Source of the DNA: Amycolatopsis saalfeldensis
GTDB taxonomy: Bacteria; Actinomycetota; Actinomycetes; Mycobacteriales; Pseudonocardiaceae
Assembly: GCF_900110575.1 (NCBI RefSeq)
Contig: NZ_FOEF01000005.1
Location: forward strand, 62,001-126,000
DNA length: 64,000 nucleotides
Direction of reading: 5' to 3'
How positions within the stretch are numbered: the stretch's first letter is position 1; the number at the start of each line of letters is the position of its first letter. The notes beneath the pieces were generated by a model. The model had not been told where the DNA came from and ran no database searches. It worked only from the letters and a program-made list of their open reading frames with translations. Below are positions 10,072 through 18,250 of this stretch, piece by piece. The translations under genes and the position numbers were made by a program.

Positions 10072-10683
10072 TTATCGCGTGTCGAGTGGCAGGTTGAAGC
10101 GCAGCAGGGCCGTGCGGTCGCCGTCGATCTCCAGTTCGGTCACGGCGGCGTTGCCCAGCTGGGGGAACACGGTGCGGTAAGCGGCGAGCGGGATGCCGAG
10201 CAGGTGGCAGAAAGTCAGTCGCAGCAGCGTGTTGTGCGCGACCACCAGCGCGAGCCCGTGGCCGTGCCGCGCGATCTCCCGGACCGCGCGCGCCCCGCGC
10301 CGGGCGGCCACGTGCGGGTCCTCGGCGCCGGGGAACGAGCCGGCGACCGGATCGGCCAGGAACCGCTCGATCACCCCGGGGTCGACGGCCCGCACCTCGT
10401 CCCTGGTGCGTCCTTCGGCGATTCCGAAGTGGGTTTCCCGCAGGTCGTCGACGATTTCGGGGGTCAGGCCGAGTGCCTCCGCGGCGGGCGCGATCGTGCG
10501 GCGCGCCCGGTCTTGCGGCGAGCAGAACAGCGCGGTCGGCTTCACCTCGGCGGCGAACCGCGCGAGCGCTTCGGCCTGGCGAAGACCTTCCGCCGTCAAC
10601 GCCACCTCGCTGCTGCCGGCGTACCTGTTCTCGGCGTGCCATTCGGTCTGTCCGTGCCTGGCCAGCAGCACTCGTGCGCCCAC
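10072..10683 (-). CDS. Histidine phosphatase family protein (phosphoglycerate-mutase-like)
   Basis: A roughly 203-residue protein with the histidine phosphatase signature LLARHGQTEWHAENRYAG near the N-terminus (RHG catalytic His) and the second catalytic His in LALVVAHNTLLRL near residue 160. Members dephosphorylate small phosphate esters or act as phosphoglycerate mutases. In a sugar operon a sugar-phosphate phosphatase role is plausible but inferred. The GTG at 10681-10683 is chosen because AAAGGAG lies seven bases upstream; a longer frame to 10710 lacks a box. It is divergent to the HAD gene at 10790 and in an operon with deoR. Confidence 0.83.
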   Translation of the reverse strand: MGARVLLARHGQTEWHAENRYAGSSEVALTAEGLRQAEALARFAAEVKPTALFCSPQDRARRTIAPAAEALGLTPEIVDDLRETHFGIAEGRTRDEVRAVDPGVIERFLADPVAGSFPGAEDPHVAARRGARAVREIARHGHGLALVVAHNTLLRLTFCHLLGIPLAAYRTVFPQLGNAAVTELEIDGDRTALLRFNLPLDTR

Positions 10684-10733
10684 GGGGTTGCTCCTTTTCG
10701 TGTGAACCACCCTTGCGAACTTCTCATCATCGA

Positions 10734-10746
10734 TGTTAACTTAACA
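10734..10746. promoter_or_regulatory. Palindromic DeoR operator candidate in the divergent promoter
   Basis: TGTTAA-C-TTAACA is a perfect 13-bp inverted repeat in the 106-bp gap between the divergent phosphatase and HAD genes. It shares TGTTAAC and the neighbouring CATGGTCCGTGT with the region at 9221-9260. It is placed to control both directions. Confidence 0.6.
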
Positions 10747-10789
10747 TGGTCCGTGTGAAGCGGTCGGCTCTTGCGAAAGGATCTGGTGG

Positions 10790-11473
10790 ATGACGCTCGA
10801 AGCGGTGGTGTTCGACCTCGACGGTGTGCTGGTCGACAGTGAACACCTCTGGGAGGAGAACTGGGTCGCGTACGCCGCCCGTCACCGGGTCGAGTGGACG
10901 GCCGAGGACACGGCTTCGGTGCAGGGCATGAGCGCGCCCGAGTGGGCTGCCTATCTCGCGCGCCGCTGCGGGGTTCCGGAGCGGGCCGAAGAGGTGGAGC
11001 GCGCGGTGGTCGACGGCATGATCGCCGCCATCGAGGCAGGCGAGGCCCCGCTGCTGCCGGGCGCCGGCGAGATGGTGCGCGAGGTCAGCGCCCGGGTGCC
11101 GGTGGCGCTCGCGTCTTCGGCGGCGCGCCGGGTCATCGACGCCGTGCTGGACAAACACCAGCTGACCGCCGAATTCACCGCCACCGTCTCCAGCGCCGAG
11201 GTCGCGCGCGGCAAGCCGAGCCCGGATGTCTACCTCGAAGCGGCCGCACGGCTGGGGCGCTCCGGCGAGGACTGCCTCGGGGTGGAGGACTCCGGCAACG
11301 GCATCCGGGCGGCGGCCGCGGCCGGGCTCACCGTCGTCGCGCTGCCGAACCCCGCCTACCCGCCGAAGCCGGACGCGCTGGAGCTGGCCAGCGTGGTGGC
11401 CGAGGACAACCACGACGTCCGCCGGAAGCTGCTGGCCTACCTGGCCGGCGAGCCAGTGGCGGCGAGGGACTGA
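10790..11473 (+). CDS. HAD-superfamily phosphatase (beta-phosphoglucomutase-like)
   Basis: A 227-residue HAD hydrolase, first gene of the plus-strand catabolic operon. Motif I is VVFDLDGVLVDSEHLW at residues 6-21, motif II ALASSAARR (about 105), motif III lysine in ARGKPSPDVY (about 145) and motif IV GVEDSGNGIRAA (about 165). This subfamily (HAD-IA) covers sugar-phosphate phosphatases and mutases. ATG at 10790 is preceded by AAAGGA. The next gene starts two bases after its stop. Probably acts on a phosphorylated intermediate or side product of the pathway. Confidence 0.85.
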   Translation: MTLEAVVFDLDGVLVDSEHLWEENWVAYAARHRVEWTAEDTASVQGMSAPEWAAYLARRCGVPERAEEVERAVVDGMIAAIEAGEAPLLPGAGEMVREVSARVPVALASSAARRVIDAVLDKHQLTAEFTATVSSAEVARGKPSPDVYLEAAARLGRSGEDCLGVEDSGNGIRAAAAAGLTVVALPNPAYPPKPDALELASVVAEDNHDVRRKLLAYLAGEPVAARD

Positions 11474-11475
11474 CC

Positions 11476-13161
11476 ATGACCACCTTGGGCACCGCGGACA
11501 CGTTCAAGCGGCAGTGGCTGGACGGGTTCGTCACCGCGTACGGCCGCACTGTCCGCAAGGTGCCGGACGCGTACGGCGTGATCCGGCGGGAGGGCGGCAC
11601 GCGGCCGGGCAAGGTCGCGGTCGTGATCGGCGGTGGCTGTGGGCATTACCCGGCGTTCGCCGGGCTGGTCGGGCCGGGCCTCGCCGACGGCGCGGTGGTG
11701 GGAGACGTCTTCACCAGCCCCAGTGCCGAGCAGGTCTACCGCACGGCGCGCGCCGCCGATACCGGTGCGGGCGTGCTGTTCGGCTTCGGGAACTACCAGG
11801 GCGACGTGCTGCACTTCGGCCTCGCCGCGCGAAGGCTGGCTGCCGAGGGCGTCAAGAGCCGCACGATCCTGGTCACCGACGACATCGCGAGCGGCCCGGC
11901 CGCCGAGCCCGAGCGCCGCCGCGGCGTGGCGGGCGACTTCCTCGTCTTCAGGATCGCCGGGGCGGCGGCGGAACGCGGCGACGACCTCGAGTCGGTGCAC
12001 GCGGTCGCGGAGAAGGCGAACGCGCGCACCCGCACGTTCGGAGTCGCGTTCGGCGGCTGCACACTGCCCGGCGCCGCGGAGCCGCTGTTCACCGTCGCCG
12101 ACCGCGAGATGGAGGTCGGGCTCGGCATCCACGGCGAGCCGGGGGTCCGCACGGTCGGCCGGCTCTCCGCGGCCGAGCTGGCCGACGAACTCGTCGACGG
12201 GCTGTTGCCGGAGCTGCCGGCCGGCGGCCGGGTGGTGGCGCTGCTGAATGGGCTGGGCCGCACCAAGTACGAGGAAATGTTCGTCACCTACACGCGGGTG
12301 CACGAGCGGTTGGCCGAAGCGGGCCTCAGCCCCGTGCACACCGAGGTCGGCGAATTCGTCACCTCGCTCGACATGGCCGGGGTCTCGTTGTCGATCCTGG
12401 TGCTCGACGACGAACTGGCCGAGCTGTACGCGGCGCCGTGCGACACGCCGGGTTACCGCACCACCGGCGCGGAGCTGTCACAGGTGCCGCTGGAGTCCAC
12501 AGTGGACGAACTGCTCGCGGAGACCGAGCCCGGCACCGGGCTCGTCGACCGTGTCCTCACTGCCGCGCTGCGGAGCATCGAGGAGAACGAAGCGGAGCTG
12601 GGCAGGCTTGACGCGGTCGCCGCGGATGGTGATCACGGGCTCGGCATGACCCGCGGGATGCGCGCGGCCGTTGTCGCCGCACGGCGGAACGAAAGAACGG
12701 TGTCCGAAGCCTTGCTCGCGGCGGGAACCGCCTTTGCCGACGCCGCGGGCGGTGCTTCCGGTGCCCTCTACGGTGTGCTGCTCGCCGAGACAGGCGCGGG
12801 CCTGAGGGCACTCGCCGCGGAGGAGATCACCACGGCTGCACTCGCCGACGCCGTCGATGGTGCGGTCCGGGCGTTCACCGAGCTGGGCAAGGCCGAGCCG
12901 GGGGACAAGACGATGCTCGACGCCATCGAGCCGTTCCGCGCCGAACTGCGTGAACGGGCCGGGGCAGACGTCGTCGAGGCTTGGCGGAAGGCGGCGCGGG
13001 CGGCGGTGACCGCGGCTGAGAACACCGCGCATCTGTTGCCGGCGAAGGGGCGTGCGGCACGGCTGGCGCAGCGGAGCAAGGGGCACCCGGATCCCGGTGC
13101 GGTCTCGTTCTCCCTGCTGGTGACGGCCGTCGGCGAAGAGCTGGGAAGGAGCGTGGGCTGA
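11476..13161 (+). CDS. Fused DhaK-DhaL ATP-dependent ketose kinase (dihydroxyacetone kinase family)
   Basis: A 561-residue single-chain kinase. The DhaK part (about 1-330) has GGGCGHYPAF at 52-61 and GLGIHGEPG near 216-224, whose His covalently binds the ketose in the family. The DhaL part (about 355-561) has the Mg-ATP aspartates in AADGDHGLG (about 381) and GGASGALYG. ATP-dependent DhaK-DhaL proteins phosphorylate dihydroxyacetone. Related enzymes in mycobacteria are known to phosphorylate D- or L-erythrulose in threitol and erythritol catabolism. Its pairing with an RpiB-like gene is the arrangement of those tetrulose pathways. ATG at 11476; the stop overlaps the RpiB start (TGATG). Confidence 0.88.
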   Translation: MTTLGTADTFKRQWLDGFVTAYGRTVRKVPDAYGVIRREGGTRPGKVAVVIGGGCGHYPAFAGLVGPGLADGAVVGDVFTSPSAEQVYRTARAADTGAGVLFGFGNYQGDVLHFGLAARRLAAEGVKSRTILVTDDIASGPAAEPERRRGVAGDFLVFRIAGAAAERGDDLESVHAVAEKANARTRTFGVAFGGCTLPGAAEPLFTVADREMEVGLGIHGEPGVRTVGRLSAAELADELVDGLLPELPAGGRVVALLNGLGRTKYEEMFVTYTRVHERLAEAGLSPVHTEVGEFVTSLDMAGVSLSILVLDDELAELYAAPCDTPGYRTTGAELSQVPLESTVDELLAETEPGTGLVDRVLTAALRSIEENEAELGRLDAVAADGDHGLGMTRGMRAAVVAARRNERTVSEALLAAGTAFADAAGGASGALYGVLLAETGAGLRALAAEEITTAALADAVDGAVRAFTELGKAEPGDKTMLDAIEPFRAELRERAGADVVEAWRKAARAAVTAAENTAHLLPAKGRAARLAQRSKGHPDPGAVSFSLLVTAVGEELGRSVG

Positions 13162-13616
13162 TGCGGATCGTGGTGGCGGCGGACAACGCCGGGGTGGAGC
13201 TGAAGAACCAGCTGCGGGACCAGCTGTTGGCCGACGACCGGGTCGAGTCGGTGGCCGACCTCGGCGTCGCGGATGCGGAGGACGACCGGGCCTATCCGCT
13301 GCTGGGCCTCGCCGCGGCCGAGGCGATCGCCGGCGGCGAGGCGGACCGCGGGGTGCTGGTGTGCGGCACCGGGATCGGTATGGCCATCTCGGCGAACAAG
13401 GTGCCGGGCGTACGGGCGACCGTCGCGCACGACTCCTATTCCGCCGAGCGCTCGATCAAGTCCAACAACTGCCAGGTGATCACCTTCGGCGCGCGCGCGA
13501 TCGGGCCCGAGGTGGCGAAGAAGATCGTCGCCGAATGGGTCGGCTACCGCTTTGACCCCGCTTCGGCCAGCGCGAGCAAGGTCGAGCACATCACCAAGTA
13601 CGAGAACGCCCGTTGA
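13161..13616 (+). CDS. RpiB/LacAB-type sugar-phosphate isomerase
   Basis: A 151-residue protein of the ribose-5-phosphate isomerase B / galactose-6-phosphate isomerase family. Seen motifs: VVAADNAGVELK (5-16), the catalytic-cysteine motif VLVCGTGIGMAISANK (Cys about 68) and AHDSYSAERSIKSNNC (about 97-112). In tetritol pathways an RpiB homologue converts D-erythrulose-4-phosphate to D-erythrose-4-phosphate; in others it acts on ribose, allose or galactose phosphates. Start overlaps the kinase stop, so translation is coupled. Annotation as true RpiB would be misleading given the operon. Confidence 0.85.
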   Translation: MRIVVAADNAGVELKNQLRDQLLADDRVESVADLGVADAEDDRAYPLLGLAAAEAIAGGEADRGVLVCGTGIGMAISANKVPGVRATVAHDSYSAERSIKSNNCQVITFGARAIGPEVAKKIVAEWVGYRFDPASASASKVEHITKYENAR

Positions 13617-13664
13617 ACCGGGGCCAGGTCGTTCAGTCGGCACAGAGCGAGTGAGGGAGCAGAG

Positions 13665-14705
13665 TTGCACATTCTCGCTGCGGGAGACCATTTCGTCGGC
13701 CCCGGTCTGCTGGCCGGCGCCGTCCGCGCCGAGCTCGGCGGTGGCCATGAGATCACCGAGCTCGCCCTGCCGTGGCCGGTGGAGCCGTTCGGCCCGGTCG
13801 GCACGGTGCTCGAGGCCAGCGGCACCGAGGCGCAGGTGATCGAGGCGCTCGCGGGTGCCGAGGTCGCGGTGACGCAGATGGCGCCGTTCACCAAATCGGT
13901 GTTCGCCGCCGCGCCGGGGCTCAAGCTGGTCTCGGTGTGCCGGGGCGGGCCGGTGAACGTCGACCTCGCGGCGGCGACGGAGGCCGGTGTCGCGGTGACG
14001 TACGCGCCGGGCCGGAATGCCGGTGCGGCGGCAGAGTTCGCCGTCGGCATGATCCTCGCCGCGATGCGGCGGATCGCGACGTCGTCGGCCGAGCTGCTGC
14101 GCGGCGCCTGGCGCGGCGACTACTACGCCTACGACCAGACCGGGCTCGAACTGGGCGGCACGACGGTCGGGCTAGTCGGTTACGGGGCCATCGGCTCCCG
14201 CGTCGCCAAGGTCTTGCTCGCGTTCGGTGCCGAAGTACTGGTCGCCGACCCCTTCGCGGACCCGGCGGCGATCGCGGCCGACGGCGCGCACCTCGTGGGG
14301 CTCGACGAGCTGTTGCGTCGCAGCTACGTCGTCAGCCTGCACGCGCGGCTCACCGAGCAGACGCGGCACCTCATCGACGCGAGCAAGCTGGCGCTCCTTC
14401 CCGAAGGCGCAGTGCTGGTCAACACCGCGCGCGGCGGCCTGCTGGACTACGCGCCCCTTCCAGAGGCCTTGCGCTCCGGCAAGCTCGGCGCGCTGGCACT
14501 CGACGTGTACGACGTCGAGCCACCGCCCGCCGACTGGGCGCTGCGCGAAGCTCCGAACGTGATCGCCACCCCGCACCTCGCCGGGGCGAGCCGGCAGACA
14601 GCGGAGCGGGCGGCGGCGATCGTGGCGGCCGAGGTCGGCCGGTACGCCCGCGGTGAGCGACCGGCGAACCTCGCCAACCCCGAGGTGTTCGGGCGGCAGC
14701 CATGA
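13665..14705 (+). CDS. D-isomer-specific 2-hydroxyacid dehydrogenase
   Basis: A 346-residue NAD(P)-binding dehydrogenase. The nucleotide loop GLVGYGAIGSRVAK is near residue 168-181. The catalytic Arg is in NTARGGLLDY (about 256), the Glu region in VYDVEPP (about 285) and the catalytic His in ATPHLAGAS (about 303). These enzymes interconvert 2-hydroxy and 2-keto acids. It is the only obvious oxidoreductase of the locus. The start is TTG at 13665 with GAGGGAG shortly before it; the gap to the RpiB-like gene is 48 bp. It ends overlapping the next kinase (ATGA). Substrate unknown. Confidence 0.85.
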   Translation: MHILAAGDHFVGPGLLAGAVRAELGGGHEITELALPWPVEPFGPVGTVLEASGTEAQVIEALAGAEVAVTQMAPFTKSVFAAAPGLKLVSVCRGGPVNVDLAAATEAGVAVTYAPGRNAGAAAEFAVGMILAAMRRIATSSAELLRGAWRGDYYAYDQTGLELGGTTVGLVGYGAIGSRVAKVLLAFGAEVLVADPFADPAAIAADGAHLVGLDELLRRSYVVSLHARLTEQTRHLIDASKLALLPEGAVLVNTARGGLLDYAPLPEALRSGKLGALALDVYDVEPPPADWALREAPNVIATPHLAGASRQTAERAAAIVAAEVGRYARGERPANLANPEVFGRQP

Positions 14706-16150
14706 TCGTCGGGGTCGACATCGGCACGTCGCTCACCAAGGCCGTGGTGTTCGACGAGGACGGGACGTCCGTCGCGAGCGCGTGCACACCGTCCGAGGTG
14801 CACCACTTCGCCGGCGGCTGGGTCGAGCAGGATCTCGACCAGGTGGTGGCCACGGTCGTCACAGTGGTGCGGGAGGTCGCCGCCCGGTTGCCGGGCCCCG
14901 TCACCGCGCTGGCGCTCACCGGGCAGGGCGACGGCATGTGGCTGCGCGACGAGTCCGGGGCCGCGGTGCGGCCCGCGATCTCGTGGCTCGACGGCCGGGC
15001 CAACAGCCTGCTCGCGCGGTGGCAGGCCGAGGGCGTAACCCGGGAAGTCTTCCGCCGCACCGGATCCGGTATGTTCCCGGGCTGCGCCGCCGCGATCATG
15101 TCCTATTTGGACACCCACGAACCCGAGGTGCTCGACCGGGCCGTTGTCGCCGGCTACTGCGTGGACGCGGTGCTGCAGCGGCTCACCGGCGAGATCGCCG
15201 TCGACGTGTCCGACGCGTCGCTGCCGTTCCTCGACCCGGTCACCCGGCGGTACGACGAAGCCGCCATCGAGGCCTGCGGGCTCGGCCACCGGCGGGCCCT
15301 GTTCGCCGAGCCGGCGCCGGCCAAGTCGGTGTTCCGGCTCGACGCGCGAGGGGCGGCCCTGCTCGGCCTGCCGGTGGGGCTGCCGGTCACCGCCGGGCCG
15401 TTCGACCTGCCGGCCAGCGCGATCGGGGCCGGCGTGCGGGAAGCAGGCGACGGCATCCTCACGGCGGGCACCACGCTGGCGTGCCAGGTGCTCACGGCCG
15501 ACACCACGTTCGACGCCGAGGGCGAGCCGGCCGGGATGTTCCTCTGCACTCCCGACGAGGCCGAGTACTTGCGCGCGATGCCGGCGATGGTCGGCACCGC
15601 GGGCATCGACTGGGTGTGCGCGCTGCTGGGCATCGAGGTCGCCGAGATCGACCCACTGCTGGCGAGCAGTGAGCCGGGCGCGCGTGGGGCCAGGGCGTTG
15701 CCGTTCCTGTCGGTGTCGGGTGAGCGCGCGCCGTTTGTCGACGCCGGCGCGCGGGCGCAGTTCGCCGGGATCAGCCTCGAGACCGGGCGGGCGGACCTGG
15801 TGCGGGCGCTGTGCGAGTCGATCGCGTATGCGGCGCGGCACTGTTTCGAAGCGGCTGGGCTGTCTGGCCGGCTGTATGCCTGCGGTGGCGGTGTGCGGTC
15901 ACCGGAGTGGATCCGCATCTTCGCGGACGTACTCGGCCGGCCGATCGTCATCCCGAGCGACCCGGGGGTGGGGGCGCGCGGCGCCGTGCTCACCGCCGCG
16001 GCAGCGCTCGGCACTCCGTTCGACCGCGAGCGGTGGGCAGCGAACTCGCGTGTGGTGGAGTTCCGGCCCGAGAATGTGACTGCGTACGAGCGCGGTTACG
16101 CCGACTACCAGGCATCCCTGTCCGCCGCGCGTGGTCTCTGGAGGCTGTGA
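14702..16150 (+). CDS. FGGY-family carbohydrate kinase, kinase 2
   Basis: A 482-residue FGGY kinase with the N-terminal motif IVGVDIGTSLTKAVVF (2-17), a family GQGDGMWLRD segment (about 79-88), ILTAGTTLACQ (about 257) and the C-terminal ACGGGVRSPEWIRI (about 394-407). It is not a close copy of kinase 1: the two differ along their length, so they likely act on different substrates or steps. Candidates by neighbourhood are a tetritol, pentulose or other ketose; this cannot be settled by reading. It is translationally coupled to the dehydrogenase before it and abuts the aldolase after it. Confidence 0.85.
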   Translation: MIVGVDIGTSLTKAVVFDEDGTSVASACTPSEVHHFAGGWVEQDLDQVVATVVTVVREVAARLPGPVTALALTGQGDGMWLRDESGAAVRPAISWLDGRANSLLARWQAEGVTREVFRRTGSGMFPGCAAAIMSYLDTHEPEVLDRAVVAGYCVDAVLQRLTGEIAVDVSDASLPFLDPVTRRYDEAAIEACGLGHRRALFAEPAPAKSVFRLDARGAALLGLPVGLPVTAGPFDLPASAIGAGVREAGDGILTAGTTLACQVLTADTTFDAEGEPAGMFLCTPDEAEYLRAMPAMVGTAGIDWVCALLGIEVAEIDPLLASSEPGARGARALPFLSVSGERAPFVDAGARAQFAGISLETGRADLVRALCESIAYAARHCFEAAGLSGRLYACGGGVRSPEWIRIFADVLGRPIVIPSDPGVGARGAVLTAAAALGTPFDRERWAANSRVVEFRPENVTAYERGYADYQASLSAARGLWRL

Positions 16151-16801
16151 ATGATCCTGGCGGAGGAACGAGCGGCGGTCTGTGAGTACGCCCGCCGGAT
16201 GACGGCCGACGGGCTGGTGGTCGGGACGTCCGGCAATGTCTCGGCGCGAGACGGGGCGCTGGTCGCCGTCACGCCCACGGGAGTCGACTACGCCGGGCTC
16301 GAGCCGGCCGATATCCCGGTCGTCGGGCTGGACGGCGAGATCGTCGAGGGGGAGCTGAAGCCGACCAGCGAGCTGCCCATGCACCTGGCCGTCTACAACC
16401 GGGCCGTGGACCCGGACGGTGCTTCGGTGACGGCCGTCGTGCACACGCACTCGGTGCACGCCACCGCGGTCTCGACACTCCTCGACGAGGTGCCGCCGAT
16501 CCACTACATCCTCGCGACGATCGGGCCGACCGCGCGGGTCGCCGAGTACGCGACGTACGGCACGGAGGAGCTGGCAGCCTCGATGCTCAAGGCCCTCGAC
16601 GGCCGCCGTGGTTGTCTGCTCGCGAACCACGGCACCGTGGCGTACGGCGACAGTCTCGGCGCGGCGTACCACCGGGTGCAGCAGCTCGAGTGGGTCTGCC
16701 GGCTGTGGCTGCTGGCCCGGTCCGCGGGCAGCCCCACGCTGCTGCCGCCCGCGGAGATCGAGCGTGTGGTCGAGAAGCTGAGGGGGTACGGCCAGGGCTG
16801 A
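16151..16801 (+). CDS. Class II (fuculose-type) aldolase
   Basis: A 216-residue member of the L-fuculose-phosphate aldolase / L-ribulose-5-phosphate 4-epimerase family. Seen motifs: VVGTSGNVSAR (about 22-32), TPTGVDY, KPTSELPMHLAVY (about 74-86, Ser and Glu of the phosphate and active sites), zinc ligands in VVHTHSVHAT (about 95-104) and LLANHGTVAYG (about 156-166). With a kinase before it, the expected reaction is cleavage of a ketose-1-phosphate to DHAP and an aldehyde; epimerase activity is the alternative. The ATG directly follows the kinase stop. It is the last gene of the operon. Confidence 0.85.
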   Translation: MILAEERAAVCEYARRMTADGLVVGTSGNVSARDGALVAVTPTGVDYAGLEPADIPVVGLDGEIVEGELKPTSELPMHLAVYNRAVDPDGASVTAVVHTHSVHATAVSTLLDEVPPIHYILATIGPTARVAEYATYGTEELAASMLKALDGRRGCLLANHGTVAYGDSLGAAYHRVQQLEWVCRLWLLARSAGSPTLLPPAEIERVVEKLRGYGQG

Positions 16802-16812
16802 ACCGAATCGGG

Positions 16813-17532
16813 TCAGGACGCCGCGAGCGTGCTGTCCACGGCGTGCACGGCGTCGAGCAGTTCGACCACCGTCGGGTCGTCCACGGCTTCCTTGATGCAG
16901 CGCCACAGCTGGAGGTTCGCGGTGGCCCAGCGGGAGTACGTGGCGCTGGCCGCCGGGTTGTAGAAGTAGTAGCCGTTGTCGTGGACGTCGCACTGTTCGC
17001 CGACGATCTTGTGAGCGAGGTCCCGGAGGCTGACGTTGTTCTCCTGCAGATAGCGGTGCGCGAGCACCACGGGGGTCACGGGCAGCGCCTTGAACAGCGT
17101 GTCGGCGTCGCTCAGGGCCTGCGCTTCCAGCGAGATGTGCCGGCCGCGGTTGGCCATCTCGGCCTCGTCGATGAGATCGTCGATCCAGCCGGCGACGTCG
17201 TCGGGCACGCCGCAGTCGGCGAGCAGGCCCAGCCGCAGGTCGCTCCCGGCGGCGGCGGGCGAGTTGCGCAGGACGAGGTAGTTCACGTCGTGGACCAGAG
17301 CGGCCACCTCGACCACGGCCGCGTCGGCGCCGTTGGCCGTCGCGAAGCCGACCGCCTTCGCGCGGACGAAGCTGACGTGGTGCCAGCCGTGGAACGGCAG
17401 CCGTTCGGCATACCGCCAGCACAATTGCTGGACGCGGTTCTCCACCGCGGTGATGGTCGCCGGGGCGATCGTGGCCGCGGCGACGGCCGGTGCGGCGACC
17501 GTCGGCTGAACGGTGTTCTTTTGCGCGCGCAT
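16813..17532 (-). CDS. HD-domain phosphohydrolase-like protein
   Basis: A 239-residue protein with an HD metal-dependent hydrolase core: FHGWHHVSFVRAKAV (about 45-59), AALVHDVNYLVL (HD about 80-81) and ALSDADTLFKA (final Asp about 142). These ligands match HD phosphohydrolases, which act on nucleotides, cyclic nucleotides or other phosphate esters. The N-terminal 25 residues are Ala/Thr-rich. The ATG at 17530-17532 is chosen because GGAGAG lies just before it; the ATG at 17559 has no box. It is the last gene of a minus-strand trio with a cupin-like and a two-TM protein. Substrate unknown. Confidence 0.7.
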   Translation of the reverse strand: MRAQKNTVQPTVAAPAVAAATIAPATITAVENRVQQLCWRYAERLPFHGWHHVSFVRAKAVGFATANGADAAVVEVAALVHDVNYLVLRNSPAAAGSDLRLGLLADCGVPDDVAGWIDDLIDEAEMANRGRHISLEAQALSDADTLFKALPVTPVVLAHRYLQENNVSLRDLAHKIVGEQCDVHDNGYYFYNPAASATYSRWATANLQLWRCIKEAVDDPTVVELLDAVHAVDSTLAAS

Positions 17533-17605
17533 ACATCTCTCCGATCCCGGCTTCGGCATTCAAGCGGGTGGAGCAATGGTATGCGCCCGTGACGGCGGGG
17601 TGTAG

Positions 17606-18244
17606 CTAGAGTCGGTCGGCCAGGTCCCCCAATCGGACCTCCACCGGAACGTGACGATGCCCGATTCCTGTGGCCGGGTCGTAGGAGAGACTGGAAATGC
17701 TCACCGGGTGTGATTTCACCAGGAAAGTCATGGTTCCTTCGGCGGCTTCGGGAATCCGGTGGAACTCGTCGGCGAGCATGATCGAACACGCGCCTGTCCG
17801 GCACAACGTCCGGCGCCGGAGTTGCGCGGACGTGATCAGGCCGCTGTCCCCGTCGCGGGTCGTGGAGTAGCGCTCGTGCAGGTAGTTGCCGCGAAGAATG
17901 GTGGTGCAGAAGTGATACCTGTGGTTGTGCACGGAATCGGCGTAGCCCTCGCGCCAGTCCTCCTGCGGTTTGTATTCGTGCAGCCAGAACGAGAACGGAT
18001 CGTCCGGATCATCCCGTAGGCACCAGGCGAAATGGGTTGTCGTCTCGCGGGAGCTGCGGAGGATGGCCGCGGCGTTTTCCGGGTTCGGCGCCCGTAGCAG
18101 TGCGCGCAGCTCATCGCGCAACGCCGTTTGCGAAGCCCATTTTCGGAACCAGACGTCCACGGTGCGCCAGTCCTGGGCCAGCGGGAAACCCGCCGTGCGC
18201 AGCCGTGTGGCCAGGTGATCCAGTGGGGACAAGCGAGTGAGCAA
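17606..18244 (-). CDS. Cupin-like protein of unknown function
   Basis: A 212-residue cytosolic protein I do not recognise at family level. The segment ADSVHNHRYHFCTTILRGNY (about 102-121) resembles cupin motif 1 (HxH ... G). A later EFHRIP...GTMTFLVKSHP stretch could be motif 2, giving a putative metal-binding beta barrel. The first 90 residues are helical with several Trp and Arg. The start appears to be TTG at 18242-18244, with GGGAG ten bases upstream, so it is uncertain. The preceding gene stops six bases earlier, so the two are surely cotranscribed. No catalytic role can be assigned. Confidence 0.5.
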   Translation of the reverse strand: MLTRLSPLDHLATRLRTAGFPLAQDWRTVDVWFRKWASQTALRDELRALLRAPNPENAAAILRSSRETTTHFAWCLRDDPDDPFSFWLHEYKPQEDWREGYADSVHNHRYHFCTTILRGNYLHERYSTTRDGDSGLITSAQLRRRTLCRTGACSIMLADEFHRIPEAAEGTMTFLVKSHPVSISSLSYDPATGIGHRHVPVEVRLGDLADRL

Positions 18245-18250
18245 GACGGC

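Noticed and set aside
13161..13616. Calling the isomerase housekeeping ribose-5-phosphate isomerase B
   Set aside because: It is locked into a sugar-catabolic operon with overlapping genes; family membership does not fix its substrate.
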